In this document: piece by piece, positions 62,794 to 64,000 of the stretch
How the letters are laid out: each line of letters begins with the position of its first letter
How positions within the stretch are numbered: position 1 is the stretch's first letter
From: Candidatus Hydrogenedentes bacterium ADurb.Bin170
GTDB lineage: Bacteria; Hydrogenedentota; Hydrogenedentia; Hydrogenedentales; CAITNO01
Direction: 5' to 3'
NCBI GenBank assembly: GCA_002070275.1
Contig: MWCY01000001.1
Span: 1-64,000 of the forward strand
Length of the DNA: 64,000 nt
Notes under the pieces: generated by a model
Told to the model about the DNA's origin: nothing
The model's database searches: none
The model's input: only the letters and a program-made list of their open reading frames with translations
Translations under genes and position numbers: made by a program

Positions 62794-64000
62794 ATGCTGA
62801 ATGTGGACCGCAGATCCGCTCTCTGCCGTTTCATTTTTTACGGCTGGCTCTTTTTTCTGGTTCTTGCGCTGATTCCCTGGACCGCAAATCCTGTCAAGCC
62901 GATTAAAGACCTGGTCACAGCAGCAGCAGCTCTTGCCGTCTGTGCTGCCGGGATCGGGCTGCTGCCCCGCACTGTCGGTGATATGCGGAAAAAACTCTCG
63001 CCGCCCCTCTGTATTCTGGGACTGTGGCTTTGCTGGTCTGTCGTTTCGGCATTGGCGTCACGGCATCACTGGCTTGCGGTGGATGAACTCCGCATTCTTA
63101 TACCGTGGCTTGTTCTGTCATTTTATGCTTCTTTTCTGTTTCACAGTGGGCAAAGCAGAAAGACGCTTGCGCTGGTGATTTGCCTGGCTGTCTGCCTTTC
63201 CAGTTTATATGGACTCTGCCAGTATCTGGGCTTCGATCCATTTCCCTGGGTTACCCGGGACATAGAGGAGTACCGGGGGCTTCCCGCCACCTTCGGCAAC
63301 CCGAATTTTGCAGGACACAGCCTTATTCTCGTTATCATAGTGGCGGCGGGTCTTATCGCTGCGGCACCCCGCAGTGCGGCCTGGCTGCTTCTTCCGCTGC
63401 CGTTGTTTCACCTTTACCAGACGCATATGCGCGGCGCATTGCTTGCTTTGGGCGCAGCCGTTCTGCTGGTTCTTCTCTATGTCTTTTTCCGCAACAGACC
63501 GGGCAGCTCCCTGAAGAAAATATCGTGCCTTTTTGCTGTACTGCTGCTGATTGCTCTGGCAGGGCTCGCCTTTCTGCTGCCTCTCTCCAAAAAGATGTCC
63601 GGATACTATTTTCCAACGGGTGGCTCTCTGATTCTGCGCTACAACGGCTATTACGGTGCTGCCCGTATGGCACTCGATCATCCGATTTTAGGTGTAGGCC
63701 CCGGGAATTACAGCCCGGAGAATATACCTTACTGGACTTTTTATGAAAGACGGTGGTTCGCCGACCAGAACAAGCGGAATACACACGTGCACTGTGATTT
63801 GCTTGAAAGCGCTGTGGAGACCGGGTTTCCCGGCATGATTCTTCATCTTCTTCTTTTTATTCTCCTGATTGTGCAATCGTTATACGTTGCTTTTGAATCC
63901 GGAGAGCTCGAAAAACGGCGGTGGGGAGTGATTTTTGCAGCATTTTTCCTGGCATTTTTGGTGGATGGACTTTTTGGATTCAACCTGCGCATCCCTGTTT
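62794..64000 (+). CDS. O-antigen ligase/polymerase family membrane protein (partial)
   Basis: The gene begins at the ATG 62794 (AGAGAGGA upstream) and is open through the right edge (about 402 codons). About ten membrane helices are seen. WaaL/Wzy-type features: GLPATFGNPNFAGHSL, the large periplasmic loop with LDHPILGVGPGNY, and THVHCDLLESAVETGFPGM. The (N)THVH motif and GPGNY are typical of O-antigen ligases. It follows the GH-like gene by 93 nt. The remainder lies outside the window. Confidence 0.88.
   Translation, partial: MLNVDRRSALCRFIFYGWLFFLVLALIPWTANPVKPIKDLVTAAAALAVCAAGIGLLPRTVGDMRKKLSPPLCILGLWLCWSVVSALASRHHWLAVDELRILIPWLVLSFYASFLFHSGQSRKTLALVICLAVCLSSLYGLCQYLGFDPFPWVTRDIEEYRGLPATFGNPNFAGHSLILVIIVAAGLIAAAPRSAAWLLLPLPLFHLYQTHMRGALLALGAAVLLVLLYVFFRNRPGSSLKKISCLFAVLLLIALAGLAFLLPLSKKMSGYYFPTGGSLILRYNGYYGAARMALDHPILGVGPGNYSPENIPYWTFYERRWFADQNKRNTHVHCDLLESAVETGFPGMILHLLLFILLIVQSLYVAFESGELEKRRWGVIFAAFFLAFLVDGLFGFNLRIPV

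Noticed and set aside
1-64000. CRISPR array, insertion sequence, prophage, tRNA or rRNA
   Set aside because: No regular short repeats, transposase or integrase frames, or tRNA/rRNA-like segments were seen.

Overview
The window is a bacterial chromosome segment of about 50% GC from a Gram-negative (diderm) organism. LpxK, the start of a WaaL-like O-antigen ligase and many lipobox lipoproteins all point to an LPS-bearing outer membrane. Many twin-arginine (Tat) exported Gfo/Idh/MocA oxidoreductases and xylose-isomerase-like TIM barrels, a DUF1080 lipoprotein and large GH42-like proteins suggest an uncultured polysaccharide-degrading lineage of the PVC, Hydrogenedentota or Sumerlaeota kind. That placement is inferred from gene content only; there is no rRNA or other phylogenetic marker here. 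I saw no tRNA, rRNA, CRISPR array, insertion sequence or prophage.

Layout. 1-6.6 kb: partial TlyA methyltransferase, M20 peptidase, small lipoprotein, a phasin-like protein with a histone-H1-like tail, an unknown protein, LpxK and DprA. 6.7-12 kb (minus strand): DUF1080 lipoprotein, then a tight DUF4097 / ECF sigma / candidate anti-sigma / HEAT-repeat operon, then a lipoprotein with two BamE-like repeats. 12.3-19.4 kb (plus): core genes gap, pgk, rpsO, pnp, an M16 peptidase and dut. 19.4-26 kb: STN-like lipoprotein, two tandem family I CoA-transferases and ilvD. 26-47.7 kb: a carbohydrate island with Tat proteins, two Gfo/Idh/MocA oxidoreductases, three TIM-barrel isomerase-like proteins, a sodium:solute symporter followed by three small genes, an SGNH hydrolase, a 1227-residue GH42-like protein, a GH3 enzyme, an alpha/beta hydrolase, a metallophosphoesterase, an M15 peptidase and bacterioferritin. 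47.8-50.6 kb: hpf, hprK and rsgA. 50.6-57.4 kb: a small unknown gene with a near-consensus promoter, a fourth TIM-barrel protein, a response regulator with a degenerate GGDEF domain, a DUF72 protein and an FAD/iron-sulfur/CCG oxidoreductase. 57.4-60 kb (minus): a Feo iron-uptake operon. 60.3-64 kb: a second large GH-like exported protein and a partial O-antigen ligase.

How the parts may work together. The 26-47.7 kb island, together with the DUF1080 lipoprotein at 6.7 kb, has the parts list of a redox route for glycosides. Exported NAD(P)-fold oxidoreductases would make keto-sugars, TIM-barrel and DUF1080 proteins would act on the intermediates, GH3/GH42-like enzymes and esterases would release sugars, and the SSS symporter would import them. 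The symporter operon, with three tightly packed small uncharacterised genes, is the best candidate for an undescribed module. Substrates and reactions are inferences from family membership.

Several starts were moved inward using ribosome-binding sites and signal peptides: phasin, BamE-like lipoprotein, pgk, pnp, symporter, second Gfo, 36.8 kb GH42-like, M15, hpf and feoA.
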